A DNA stretch of 16,847 bases from a bacterium (GCA_900299155.1 OMIS01000056.1:1-16847), one strand, 5' to 3'. Shown: positions 6,977 to 14,034, counted from the first letter of the stretch. Notes: generated by a model not told the origin, from the sequence alone. A program made the numbers and translations.

Positions 6977-7111
6977 GTAATTTAGAAATCCTCGCTCAGG
7001 TGACGGCAGGCGTACAAATCCTGCCTCGATGAACTCACTACACAAAGATACTGCTAGTTGTAGATACAATGACGTTCGTTCAACGCACCTTCGCATGGAT
7101 CTCTAAATTAC
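6977..7111 (-). ncRNA. Candidate structured RNA with long closing stem
   Basis: The 26-nt arms 6977-7002 and 7086-7111 are inverted copies matching at 21 of 26 positions. Read on the minus strand, 15 consecutive pairs form at the base (one G-U). A short internal loop with possible tandem G-A pairs follows, then AGGTG/CACCT. Inside the loop, GGCAGG and CCTGCC (7005-7025) form a 6-bp hairpin, and CTACA/TGTAG and TGAAC/GTTCA can also pair. The element starts 9 nt after the isomerase stop and ends before the promoter of the next gene, and no coding frame crosses it. There is no T-run. It matches no RNA family that I recognise; an untranscribed inverted-repeat element is the alternative. Confidence 0.5.
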
Positions 7112-7119
7112 TTCATCAA

Positions 7120-8202
7120 TTACGCACGCTTCTTCAATTGATCTTTGAACCAATCCACCCAGGGAATTGGAGCTGGGTCAATGCCGTGCAGCATACTCAA
7201 GTAGAATGACGTATACGCTCCAAAGACGAGCATTTCAAATGCCTGTTCAAGTTTTGTGGCACTCTTCAACTGCATGGTGCGGTGTTCAATCTTATTTTTC
7301 TCAAGCACTTCAGCAGTAAGGGTTGTGCGCACTTGGTTGCTTTTCAGGTACAGCTCTGATTCCACCAAGAAGAACATAATGGCGTTATCTAAGTTTTCTG
7401 GGAATTTCAGACCTTCCATCAAGTGATGGTTCAACTCTGGAATGACACGGTACTCTGAGTACGTCTTGGCATTTTCATTGAGCTGATTGGCAAAAACGTG
7501 GGCGTTGCCTTCCAAGTGTCCTGCAGCAGTGATGACTGGGATATGAGTTGTGAACTCAAACGCCAGAATTTTTGCAGGATTACTGTCGTCAGCAACATCT
7601 ACTCCAGATAGTAAATGTGCATCAGCAATAGCTCGCAAAACTGCGTTGTACTCGGTGTCTGCTACTTGCAGTAAGCCAGCTTGTGCAAATAATGCAATTT
7701 GGCCAAAAATGGAGTATCCCAAACCCATGCGTGGTTGGTTAGAAGGATTGAAGGTGGGTTCAAAAACCAACACAGGAAGATTATGGCTTCTCAGGAGCTC
7801 CGCAAGTTTACCTCCAGAAGTAATGCCAGTAACTTTTGCTCCCTTATTAATTGCATCTTGAGTAGCTGCCAGCGTTTCTTCAGTGGAACCAGAGTAACTT
7901 GATGCAATTACTAGTGTTTTTTCATTTACAAATTCTGGCAGCGTATAGTCTGGAACGATGGTGACTGGGACTTTGAGTTCGTCTTTGAAAACCGTTTGAA
8001 TCACGTGCGTGCCCAGTACTGAACCTCCCATACCAGCCACAACGACGTTGGTAACTTCTCTGTATGAAGGATCAAATTGCAAGGTCTTGGCGATCTTCCA
8101 AACTTGTTGCACTTGGCTGCCGATCTGTTCAATCGAGCCAAGAACATTACTTTTATCTAATTCTTTAATCTGTTCGCGTGAGTTCAAAAGTTTGTCTGCC
8201 AT
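7120..8202 (-). CDS. pgi: Bifunctional phosphoglucose/phosphomannose isomerase
   Basis: The protein (360 residues) interconverts fructose 6-phosphate with glucose 6-phosphate or mannose 6-phosphate in the cytoplasm. It has the two SIS sugar-isomerase subdomains of the short bifunctional PGI/PMI family: GMGGS at 57-61, SYSGSTEET at 102-110, and the family-specific QPRMGLGYS at 156-164. Glu243 in NENAK and His259/His260 in ELNHH fit the catalytic glutamate and histidine. The C-terminus (PIPWVDWFKDQLKK) is typical of the family. An SD-like AAGGA lies about 7 nt before ATG 8202. It follows the mutase gene by 91 nt on the same strand, so the pair would feed glucose 1-phosphate and mannose 1-phosphate to sugar-nucleotide synthesis. 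Nothing is abnormal in its key residues. Confidence 0.93.
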   Translation of the reverse strand: MADKLLNSREQIKELDKSNVLGSIEQIGSQVQQVWKIAKTLQFDPSYREVTNVVVAGMGGSVLGTHVIQTVFKDELKVPVTIVPDYTLPEFVNEKTLVIASSYSGSTEETLAATQDAINKGAKVTGITSGGKLAELLRSHNLPVLVFEPTFNPSNQPRMGLGYSIFGQIALFAQAGLLQVADTEYNAVLRAIADAHLLSGVDVADDSNPAKILAFEFTTHIPVITAAGHLEGNAHVFANQLNENAKTYSEYRVIPELNHHLMEGLKFPENLDNAIMFFLVESELYLKSNQVRTTLTAEVLEKNKIEHRTMQLKSATKLEQAFEMLVFGAYTSFYLSMLHGIDPAPIPWVDWFKDQLKKRA

Positions 8203-8293
8203 AAAGTTCCTTTATATGTAGATCGGATAGGTACAGTCTACTAATTTTATTGTGCGTTGCAATGGGATAACGGATGCCACGAAGCGGCAGCAT

Positions 8294-9649
8294 CTACTGC
8301 TGACGAATCACTGCCAACACTTCATCACGCATCTGTTCCATTTTAACTTGGGAAGTAGCTTCCAAGTTTAGACGAACGAGTGGTTCTGTGTTTGATGCAC
8401 GAACATTGAAGTTGTAGTCTGGATAGATCATAGAAACACCATCTACATGCAGTACTTCTTGTGCGCCAGGACCATATTTTTCTTCAATACGCTTGAATAC
8501 GGTTGGTCCATCTACTCCTTTGGTGTTAATTTCACCAGAAATAAAGTATTTCTGACCCAGTTCATCAAGCATTTGATCAAGCTTTTGCTCACTTTGACTG
8601 AGCATATCCATCACAAAGAGCATAGGAGCGAGTCCTGAGTCGCAGAGGAAGAAGTCCTTAAAGTAGTAGTGACCAGTCACTTCTCCACCAAATACCGCGC
8701 CTTCATCAAGCATTCTCTTCTTAATGAATGCATGGCCGACTCTGTTATAGAGTGGTTTTCCACCAGCAGCAGTAATGATATCTGGTACTGCGTGAGATGC
8801 GCGAATATCATAGACGATTGGTGAACCAGGATATTTCTTCAAGAAATACTTGGAAAGTAGTGCTGTCATGAAGTCGCCTGAGACAAATCTCCCTTTTGCA
8901 TCAATACAGAAGAAGCGGTCTCCGTCTGGATCACAGGCAAACCCGAGGTCTGCACCTTCGGAAACTACTCGCTCCATCAATTCTTTGCGATTTTCTTCAA
9001 TCAATGGATCTCCCCCGTGATTAGGGAATGTACCGTCTGGGTCAAAGTACATAGGAACCATCTGAATTTGTGGGAGGTGTTTGAATAGCTCCGCCGCAGA
9101 AGGACCAACCATACCATTCGCTGTATCAATCAAAACTTTCATAGGTTTCAGTGCAGCAACGTCCACCAAAGTGAGCATTTTTTCGATAAATCCATCCATA
9201 ATGTTCCACTGCTCTACTGTGCCTGGAGTGGCAGCTACAGGAGGAAAATCATCTGCTTCTACTGCTTTTCTAATGTCTTGAATACCTTCATCACCTGAAA
9301 GTAGGTAGGGGATTTTCTTCACCATCTTGAAACCGTTGTATTCTTTAGGATTGTGACTGGCGGTGACCATAATACCTGGCAGCCCTTTTGTAGCACAGGC
9401 GTAGTAGTACATATCGGTGGAAACCATGCCCACGTCAATTACATTGACACCCACACTGGTTAAACCTGCGATGACGCCTGCATGTAGTGCTGGGCCTGAA
9501 ACACGAGCATCACGACCCACAATCACAGTCTGTGGTTGGAGTACTTTTGCAAAGGCTTTTCCAATAGCGGGGGCGGTTTCTTCGAAGAGTTGCGTGCCGT
9601 AGACACCTCTGATGTCATAGGCTTTAAAAATGGAAGCGTCGACCTGCAT
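8294..9649 (-). CDS. manB: Phosphomannomutase/phosphoglucomutase
   Basis: This cytoplasmic alpha-D-phosphohexomutase moves phosphate between C6 and C1 of mannose or glucose. All four functional loops are present in its 451 residues: TASHNP with phosphoserine Ser98, the Mg-binding DPDGDR (Asp240, Asp242, Asp244), the sugar-specificity loop GEVTGH at 322-327 and the phosphate-binding RASNTEP at 417-423. The GEVTGH form is typical of dual phosphomannomutase/phosphoglucomutase enzymes, so the exact sugar cannot be fixed from sequence. AAAGGA lies about 6 nt before ATG 9649. It stands between holA and the isomerase gene; with the latter it forms a sugar-phosphate supply pair for surface glycans. 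Confidence 0.93.
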   Translation of the reverse strand: MQVDASIFKAYDIRGVYGTQLFEETAPAIGKAFAKVLQPQTVIVGRDARVSGPALHAGVIAGLTSVGVNVIDVGMVSTDMYYYACATKGLPGIMVTASHNPKEYNGFKMVKKIPYLLSGDEGIQDIRKAVEADDFPPVAATPGTVEQWNIMDGFIEKMLTLVDVAALKPMKVLIDTANGMVGPSAAELFKHLPQIQMVPMYFDPDGTFPNHGGDPLIEENRKELMERVVSEGADLGFACDPDGDRFFCIDAKGRFVSGDFMTALLSKYFLKKYPGSPIVYDIRASHAVPDIITAAGGKPLYNRVGHAFIKKRMLDEGAVFGGEVTGHYYFKDFFLCDSGLAPMLFVMDMLSQSEQKLDQMLDELGQKYFISGEINTKGVDGPTVFKRIEEKYGPGAQEVLHVDGVSMIYPDYNFNVRASNTEPLVRLNLEATSQVKMEQMRDEVLAVIRQQ

Positions 9650-9664
9650 ACAATCCTTTCATAA

Positions 9665-9684
9665 AAAGTATGACAAAGTATGAA
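9665..9684. repeat. Two tandem copies of a 10-bp unit
   Basis: AAAGTATGA occurs twice with a one-base spacer in the holA-manB gap, giving a 10-bp period, about one helical turn. It could be a regulator site or chance duplication; on the minus strand each copy contains a weak -10-like CATACT. Confidence 0.4.
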
Positions 9685-9695
9685 CACTCACAACT

Positions 9696-10403
9696 CTACA
9701 GCGAGAGCACTAAAAGGTCAAGTTGCTGTTGGAGTGTCAAACGAGTGCTCGAGGTTTTCTGTTGGCGGTCTATCTCGAGGAGTTGGCTGTGAATTTGTAA
9801 GAGTTTATCAAGAGAAAATGCATGTGCCTGCTTCTTAATTTTTGTGACCATAAATGGTGCTCCAGTCAACTGCCCGTCATCTTTTGCACTCAGTAACAAC
9901 CTGACCTGTCTGCTCAGCATCGCAAACAGGAAATCTGCCCCATCTTGTTCATAAATTTGATGCAGTTCTTGTAATTGGTGCGATTTATCCCTTGAACTGC
10001 CGAATCCATCAAGCCATTTGAAAAGAATTGAACTGGATTTGAACTCCTCGGCTTTGGCGGTGCCAAATTTTTTGAGCATTGTGGGGGTGAGCTGCCGTTT
10101 TTCCCAGAGAATCAGCGCAGGTACTCCTGCTATGGTTTGTTCAAAGTTTTCCACCTGTGCGCCGATCATCTCGATCAATTGATCTTTTTTCGCGCTTTTA
10201 GGCAAACTGTGTAGTTCTTCAATGACAATAATTTTATCGGTCCCAAATAGTGACGTGGCAGCAAATGTTTCCTCCAGAAGTGCAGGCGTCAGTTCTTTGC
10301 CGAGCCGCCGAACGACATCTAGTTGCGCATCTCGAGCCGCTTGCACAAGTGCAGTGAGTTTATCTCGAGATTTAATAGTATGTTCGCCATGAAGTATAAG
10401 CAT
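9696..10403 (-). CDS. holA: DNA polymerase III delta subunit, short form
   Basis: HolA opens and loads the sliding clamp as part of the clamp-loader complex. The 235-residue protein is much shorter than the roughly 340 residues of Escherichia coli HolA. Recognisable pieces are the opening strand MLILHGE, the segment LFGTDKIIVIEELHSLPKSAKKDQLIEMI where the delta family has its clamp-contacting region, and a helical C-terminus (about 130-235) with FAMLSRQVRLLLSAK and the final leucine-rich helix. The short form is an assignment by pattern and is the least certain of the housekeeping calls. TATACT lies 10 nt before ATG 10403, with no SD near the start, so the mRNA probably has a leader of only a few bases. 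Confidence 0.75.
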   Translation of the reverse strand: MLILHGEHTIKSRDKLTALVQAARDAQLDVVRRLGKELTPALLEETFAATSLFGTDKIIVIEELHSLPKSAKKDQLIEMIGAQVENFEQTIAGVPALILWEKRQLTPTMLKKFGTAKAEEFKSSSILFKWLDGFGSSRDKSHQLQELHQIYEQDGADFLFAMLSRQVRLLLSAKDDGQLTGAPFMVTKIKKQAHAFSLDKLLQIHSQLLEIDRQQKTSSTRLTLQQQLDLLVLSL

Positions 10404-10413
10404 CAGTGAACTT

Positions 10414-10419
10414 AGTATA
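10414..10419 (-). promoter_or_regulatory. -10 box of holA (near-leaderless)
   Basis: TATACT on the minus strand lies 10 nt before the holA ATG; no good -35 is seen at normal spacing. An SD is absent from the short leader that would result. Confidence 0.4.
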
Positions 10420-10468
10420 CCTTAGCACTATATTTTAGGATAAAGCAAAGAATGATTTATGTACCTTG

Positions 10469-11203
10469 TTACGATAATGCATGCCCTTGCCGCTTAAGCC
10501 AGCCGCGGTGTACCTGGTAGTCAGGATTATATTTTGCTACCAAGTTCCAAAAGTTTCTTGAATGATCCATATGCACTCGGTGAGCCAGTTCATGCACAAT
10601 GACGTAGTCAATGATCTCAGGTGAGGCGTGTACTAGTCGCCAGTTAAAATTTAAGTTACCCGCACTACTACAGCTCCCCCACCTACTAGATTGTTCGCGT
10701 AAAGTGATCGAGCCATATGTTACGTTCATTTTTTCTGCAAGTTGTTCTGTGCGCTTGATGATATATGTTTGTGCGCTGGATTTGAGAAAGCGTTCTAGAG
10801 ATTTTTCTTGCGCTTTTCCCCACTCAATCTGTTGAAGTGGTTGAGAAGTTTTCATACCAGCTTCTGGAGTATTGAAAATTACTGATTTTCCCAGAATGAT
10901 AATTCCCAGTTTTTGATCTGGTAGGTACTTCACCACTTTTTGGTACTCCTTGCCATAAATACTGACAGAATCAGCCTTTTTTTGTACTTTTTTCAATGAA
11001 GCAAGTTTTTCTGTGATCCATACTTGATGCTGTGCCACAAACTGATCAACCAAAAGTTTCGGCACAAAACGCGGTGTGACTACCTCCACCTGCCCTGAGC
11101 GGTTAATTTTAATAGTTAGCCGGCGAGCTTTTGCACTGACGGTATGAATGAAAGAAATAGTGGTTGCTGGTTCATTACCAGAATTGCTGCCAAATGGCCA
11201 CAT
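10469..11203 (-). CDS. YgjP-type zinc metalloprotease (DUF45/M48-like)
   Basis: The 244-residue protein is a YgjP/WLM-like metal-dependent hydrolase. The C-terminal third carries the family signature: RWGSCSSAGNLNFNWRL at 174-190, then the zinc motif HELAH at 204-208 with Glu205 as catalytic base and His214 as the likely third ligand. The N-terminal 110 residues hold the beta-rich segment of the family (SAKARRLTIKI; VTPRFVPKLLVDQFV). No signal peptide is visible, so it is probably cytoplasmic. Its substrate is unknown. It lies 65 nt before holA on the same strand. TATACT lies 5 nt before ATG 11203 and no SD is present, so a leaderless mRNA is expected. Confidence 0.88.
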   Translation of the reverse strand: MWPFGSNSGNEPATTISFIHTVSAKARRLTIKINRSGQVEVVTPRFVPKLLVDQFVAQHQVWITEKLASLKKVQKKADSVSIYGKEYQKVVKYLPDQKLGIIILGKSVIFNTPEAGMKTSQPLQQIEWGKAQEKSLERFLKSSAQTYIIKRTEQLAEKMNVTYGSITLREQSSRWGSCSSAGNLNFNWRLVHASPEIIDYVIVHELAHRVHMDHSRNFWNLVAKYNPDYQVHRGWLKRQGHALS

Positions 11204-11208
11204 AGATG

Positions 11209-11214
11209 AGTATA
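11209..11214 (-). promoter_or_regulatory. -10 box giving a leaderless YgjP-type gene
   Basis: TATACT on the minus strand ends 5 nt before the ATG at 11203, so transcription would begin at or beside the start codon. No convincing -35 is visible. Confidence 0.45.
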
Positions 11215-11333
11215 GAGTGCCACTTTACCACAGCATGGTGCCAGATCACAAGTCCAGCTGGAATCCGATTTTGTAACTAAAAGTAGGTATAACGTGCCAA
11301 ACTAGTCCTTGAGCTGTTTGCGCAAATGATCCG

Positions 11334-11380
11334 GAGAGTTTTAGTGTAAAATATGCCTTCAGAGGATCACTCTAACTCTC
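11334..11380. repeat. Inverted repeat upstream of tRNA-Leu
   Basis: The 13-nt arms 11334-11346 and 11368-11380 are inverted copies matching at 11 of 13 positions. A possible -10 box (TAAAAT, 11347-11352) lies at the start of the loop between them. It could be an operator flanking the tRNA promoter or a hairpin in a longer precursor. Confidence 0.45.
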
Positions 11381-11402
11381 TGCCGATGGGAGATCTTCAT
11401 AA

Positions 11403-11489
11403 GCCGAGATGCTGAAATTGGTAGACAGGCTGGACTTAGAATCCAGTGCCCTTCAACAAGGCGTGCAGGTTCGATTCCTGTTCTCGGCA
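11403..11489 (+). tRNA. trnL: tRNA-Leu(UAG)
   Basis: The acceptor arms GCCGAGA and TCTCGGC pair perfectly with discriminator A. The anticodon stem CTGGA/TCCAG encloses loop CTTAGAA, anticodon TAG. A long variable arm (class II) and the T arm with TTCGATT are present. Length is 87 nt. CCA is not encoded. It is the only plus-strand gene in the first 12.6 kb. Confidence 0.96.
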
Positions 11490-11578
11490 CAATAAATTTG
11501 ATGATTAAAAAGCTGATTTATCAATATATTTTGAAATTTAGAACTAGGTATTTACTGCTTTAGAAACCTCAGGAGCAC

Positions 11579-11653
11579 TAAAAAACCCCACGCGGTGGTG
11601 GGGTGCTTTAGATTGAGAACGGCATTCCGGTGAGGAGTGTCCTTCTCAACTAT
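11579..11653 (-). ncRNA. Candidate small regulatory RNA of about 72 nt
   Basis: A minus-strand promoter with a perfect -35 directs a transcript starting near 11651-11653. Hairpin 1 (11612-11650) has 14-nt arms with 11 pairs, further lengthened at its base, and the loop TCACC. The apical part reads CACTCCTCACC, complementary to SD-type GGTGAGGAG. Hairpin 2 has a 7-bp stem (ACCCCAC/GTGGGGT), a C-rich loop (CACCGC) and a run of six T, which ends the RNA. No coding frame or SD occurs inside. C-rich loops of this kind are typical of sRNAs that bind ribosome-binding sites, but no known family is recognised. Confidence 0.7.
11580..11604 (-). terminator. Intrinsic terminator of the small RNA
   Basis: On the minus strand ACCCCAC and GTGGGGT pair over a 6-nt loop and run into six T residues. 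It would also stop read-through from the lysozyme-like gene that ends at 11793. Confidence 0.8.
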
Positions 11654-11658
11654 GTATA

Positions 11659-11687
11659 ACTATATCAAATTATTATAAGGATGTCAA
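11659..11687 (-). promoter_or_regulatory. Strong promoter of the small RNA
   Basis: TTGACA (11687-11682) matches the -35 consensus exactly. It is 17 nt from TATAGT (11664-11659), which matches -10 at five of six positions. It is the best sigma-70-type promoter in the window and leads to a non-coding transcript. Confidence 0.75.
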
Positions 11688-11692
11688 TAGTG

Positions 11693-11706
11693 GAACAAAT
11701 ATGTTC
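11693..11706. promoter_or_regulatory. Palindromic operator-like site upstream of the small-RNA promoter
   Basis: GAAC-AAATAT-GTTC is a perfect-arm inverted repeat that ends 5 nt before the -35 box. The half-sites resemble those of Gram-positive LexA boxes, but the 6-nt spacer is 2 nt longer than in those. The binding protein is unknown. Confidence 0.35.
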
Positions 11707-11792
11707 ATACTATATCAATAAAATGCATGTACACAGTTAAAAGCGGTACTTTAGGGGTAGTTTTTAGCAATCCAGGCTAAAAAGAATATGGT

Positions 11793-12584
11793 TTACGGAT
11801 TCTGAATAGGTGCGGTTGTGGGCTGGTTGGTTGGTAAGATTGTGGGGGTGAGTTTTACCGATTTTGTGCCAGGTGAACTCAACTCTGCTGATTCAGTAGC
11901 AGGTTCTTCTGTAAACTCGAGTAAATTGGCATCGGTTTTTAGCTGTTTACCCAGTGTTCGGTCATCATACCGCATCTCTGCCATCCACTGGTTCACACTA
12001 GATGCCCAGCTTCCATCGCGATTATGACTGGTAGGATTGTACTTTTTCTCGATCTGCTCAGTAGTAGTTAAGCCAATATCGATATAGTTTTTCTTGAGAA
12101 TTTGCGCAGCAGCAGTGAAGTTATCACGATAGGTGTCAAATCCCCAAGTACCCCGCTTATGTACCCCTAGCCCGAGGCAATTGTGTGATTCCTCAGGGAC
12201 AACTTTGCACAAGTTGCTCTCTTGCATAGCTATTGCTGGTAACAGTCGAAAATCCATGTTATTTGCATCTGCCAGTCCTACTAAAAAGACGGCAAAATCA
12301 GGATCTTCTGCCAATATGGGTGATTTGTGACGTTCAAGGAAGTTTTGTACCAAAATTACTCGAGCATCCCCTACTTCAGGCTGCGTTTTGATTTGTGGAT
12401 CTCCAGATGTAGTCGTAGTAGTGCCAGTTGTAGCTTGAGATGTAGAAAACATCTTTAATCCTGGAATATTGAATTTTGTAGACAAAAAGTGTCCAGAAAA
12501 TTGTAGATATGCCAGTGCAACACCAGATAAAGCCACTATCAGGGTTGTAAAAAGCCAGAAAAATGCTAATAATAGACGCTTCAT
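11793..12584 (-). CDS. Exported lysozyme-like (putative peptidoglycan hydrolase) protein
   Basis: The 263-residue protein begins with a charged MKR and a hydrophobic segment (5-27), a signal peptide or membrane anchor. A Thr/Ser-rich linker (46-65) leads to a lysozyme-like domain at about 75-205. There, LLPAIAMQESN places Glu122 as the likely catalytic acid, followed by NCLGLGVHKRGTWGFDTYRDN and a helix ending VNQWMAEM. This pattern resembles glucosaminidase/Bax-type and transglycosylase-type hydrolases. Cys126 and Cys136 could form a disulfide. The C-terminal 40 residues are Thr/Pro-rich and may span the wall. It is divergent from an exported glycosidase 75 nt away. TACAAT lies 13 nt before ATG 12584, with no SD. 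Exact bond specificity cannot be told. Confidence 0.7.
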   Translation of the reverse strand: MKRLLLAFFWLFTTLIVALSGVALAYLQFSGHFLSTKFNIPGLKMFSTSQATTGTTTTTSGDPQIKTQPEVGDARVILVQNFLERHKSPILAEDPDFAVFLVGLADANNMDFRLLPAIAMQESNLCKVVPEESHNCLGLGVHKRGTWGFDTYRDNFTAAAQILKKNYIDIGLTTTEQIEKKYNPTSHNRDGSWASSVNQWMAEMRYDDRTLGKQLKTDANLLEFTEEPATESAELSSPGTKSVKLTPTILPTNQPTTAPIQNP

Positions 12585-12597
12585 ATGGTGACACTTT

Positions 12598-12603
12598 ATT
12601 GTA
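12598..12603 (-). promoter_or_regulatory. -10 box of the lysozyme-like gene
   Basis: TACAAT on the minus strand ends 13 nt before ATG 12584, giving a leader of about 6 nt without an SD. No -35 is clear at standard spacing. It faces the divergent promoter at 12624-12652. Confidence 0.35.
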
Positions 12604-12623
12604 CCAAATTATGCCCATTTTTC

Positions 12624-12652
12624 TGGACAAACTCGAGAAAAAATGATATCCT
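12624..12652 (+). promoter_or_regulatory. Leaderless promoter of the glycoside hydrolase gene
   Basis: TGGACA (12624-12629) and TATCCT (12647-12652) are 17 nt apart. The -10 box ends 7 nt before ATG 12660, so transcription should start at the A of the start codon. There is no SD. Confidence 0.6.
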
Positions 12653-12659
12653 ATAGCAA

Positions 12660-13658
12660 ATGAAACGCCTGGCCAAACTACTACTTCCTGCCATTCTCAT
12701 AGTAGTTGCAACTACTCAGGTTTTTGCGGCCGATACCTCCAAAATTGGCGTACATATTCTTCAAACAAATGAGCTTCCTCAAGCTAAGCAACTCGTCCAG
12801 GTGACACAAGATGACACCTGGCATTATGTCACGATTCCGTTTACTGTAGCGGATATCGAGCGCGAAGCCGAGTGGCAAAATTTCTTTACTGAGGCGCGAA
12901 ACCAAAAATTGATCCCGCTGGTTCGGCTTTCTACTCGAGTGGAAAATGGTGCGTGGACAGTGCCTACCAAACAAGAAATTACACAAATGATTGCGGTTTT
13001 GAGTCGGTTAGAGTGGCCGACCGATGACCGTCATATTATTGTTTTTAATGAAGTTAATCATGCAAAGGAATGGGGCGGGACGATCAATCCAGATGAGTAT
13101 GCAGAGATTCTAACGTTTACCAAAAATTGGGCAAATACTGAACAAAAAAAATATGCGGTTTTGCCTGCTGCAATGGATTTAGCAGCCCCAAATGGCGTTG
13201 CCACTCGAGAAGCATTTTCTTACCTCGCGGCGATGTATGCCTATGATCCAGAAGTATTTCAGAATCTGGGTGGGTGGAACTCGCATTCCTATCCAAATCC
13301 TGGCTTTAGTGCCGCCCCACAACGCCGAGGCAAAAACTCACTGCGTGGGTTTGAGTATGAGCTAGCCTTTCTACAGGGAAAAACTGAGCGAGAGCTGCCA
13401 GTTTATATTACTGAAACGGGTTGGGAAGATTCTAAGACCACAAGTAGATGGTTGGCCACATACTATACGTACGCTATGCAAAATATTTGGTCTGATGCAC
13501 GGGTCAAAGCTGTGACTCCATTTGTCTTAAAGGGTGAACCAGGTCCCTTTGCAGGGTTTAGTTTCCTTAAAGGTGACAACACTCCGACGCGCCAATACTA
13601 TGCCTTTCAGGCTGCTCTCAAGCAAGTCAGTGGTCAAAATACAGCAAGTAGAGAGTAA
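12660..13658 (+). CDS. Exported clan-A glycoside hydrolase-like protein
   Basis: The 332-residue protein has a clear signal peptide (MKRLAKLLLP, hydrophobic to about 22, likely cleavage after VFA-A). The rest fits a TIM-barrel glycosidase of clan GH-A. IIVFNEVNH places Glu131 as the acid/base residue in the typical Asn-Glu pair, and VYITETGWE places Glu252 as the nucleophile. NSHSYPN near 207-213 fits the active-site strand between them. The family (GH5, GH39 or similar) and substrate cannot be fixed by eye. Both catalytic glutamates are present, so it is likely active on a polysaccharide outside the membrane. It is divergent from the lysozyme-like gene and convergent, with a 1-nt gap, with the small gene at 13660. 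The mRNA is predicted to be leaderless. Confidence 0.75.
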   Translation: MKRLAKLLLPAILIVVATTQVFAADTSKIGVHILQTNELPQAKQLVQVTQDDTWHYVTIPFTVADIEREAEWQNFFTEARNQKLIPLVRLSTRVENGAWTVPTKQEITQMIAVLSRLEWPTDDRHIIVFNEVNHAKEWGGTINPDEYAEILTFTKNWANTEQKKYAVLPAAMDLAAPNGVATREAFSYLAAMYAYDPEVFQNLGGWNSHSYPNPGFSAAPQRRGKNSLRGFEYELAFLQGKTERELPVYITETGWEDSKTTSRWLATYYTYAMQNIWSDARVKAVTPFVLKGEPGPFAGFSFLKGDNTPTRQYYAFQAALKQVSGQNTASRE

Positions 13659-13659
13659 G

Positions 13660-13878
13660 TTACTTCAATTCTTGTTGAGAAACATTGACCATTTGTCTTG
13701 CAATTGCTGCAAGGGCGAAAGCATACTGTGTACGTTCTTGTGGTGATAATTGCTTAAATACTTTCGCAAATTCAGATTGAAGATCTGGGCTATTTTGTAT
13801 TTTAACCAATATTGCTGAAGTAGTGAGCTGGCCAAATATGTTTGCATCGTATGCTGTCTGTTCTTTATGGTATCTCAT
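13660..13878 (-). CDS. Small hypothetical protein (72 aa)
   Basis: This 72-residue frame has a strong SD (AAGGAG) 6 nt before ATG 13878, which is why it is called real in preference to overlapping frames. The protein is predicted mostly helical, with an acidic/basic mix (SPDLQSEFAKVFKQLSPQERTQYAFALAAIARQM) and no signal peptide, membrane segment or recognised motif. It ends one base after the convergent glycosidase gene and is divergent from dedA. I do not recognise a family and propose no function. Confidence 0.65.
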   Translation of the reverse strand: MRYHKEQTAYDANIFGQLTTSAILVKIQNSPDLQSEFAKVFKQLSPQERTQYAFALAAIARQMVNVSQQELK

Positions 13879-13981
13879 ACAATCTCCTTATAAATAAATT
13901 TATAAACCAATCAATTCTACTCCTATAGCTGTAATTTGAGAATCATATATCTATTAAAGCTATAAGCTATGTATTTTTTGA

Positions 13982-14010
13982 TTGCCTCCGCTGCGTAATT
14001 GCACTATACT
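13982..14010 (+). promoter_or_regulatory. Promoter of the dedA-family gene
   Basis: TTGCCT (13982-13987) and TATACT (14005-14010) are 17 nt apart. Transcription would start near 14017, leaving a short leader that carries the SD AAGGA before ATG 14035. Confidence 0.55.
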
Positions 14011-14034
14011 AGCCACTGTTATACGAAGGAATTT

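Larger units (their letters stand above)
11490..11792. other. 303-nt protein-free region after tRNA-Leu
   Basis: From 11490 to about 11578 and from about 11710 to 11792 I see only AT-rich sequence with no coding frame. Between these parts lies the small-RNA gene with its promoter, terminator and an upstream palindrome, listed separately. Confidence 0.6.

Noticed and set aside
6977..7111. SRP RNA, 6S RNA or T-box identity for the structured element
   Set aside because: I find no conserved SRP apical motif and no T-box or tRNA-binding sequence, and the fold does not show a clear 6S-type open bubble. It is left unassigned.
11585..11650. Reading the two-hairpin region as a plus-strand RNA
   Set aside because: The T-run and the consensus promoter both have minus-strand polarity; on the plus strand there is neither a good promoter nor a terminal T-run.
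13999..14034. Twelve-residue N-terminal extension of the DedA protein from a TTG codon
   Set aside because: The region contains the -10 box and the leader with the SD; ATG 14035 fits the family start.
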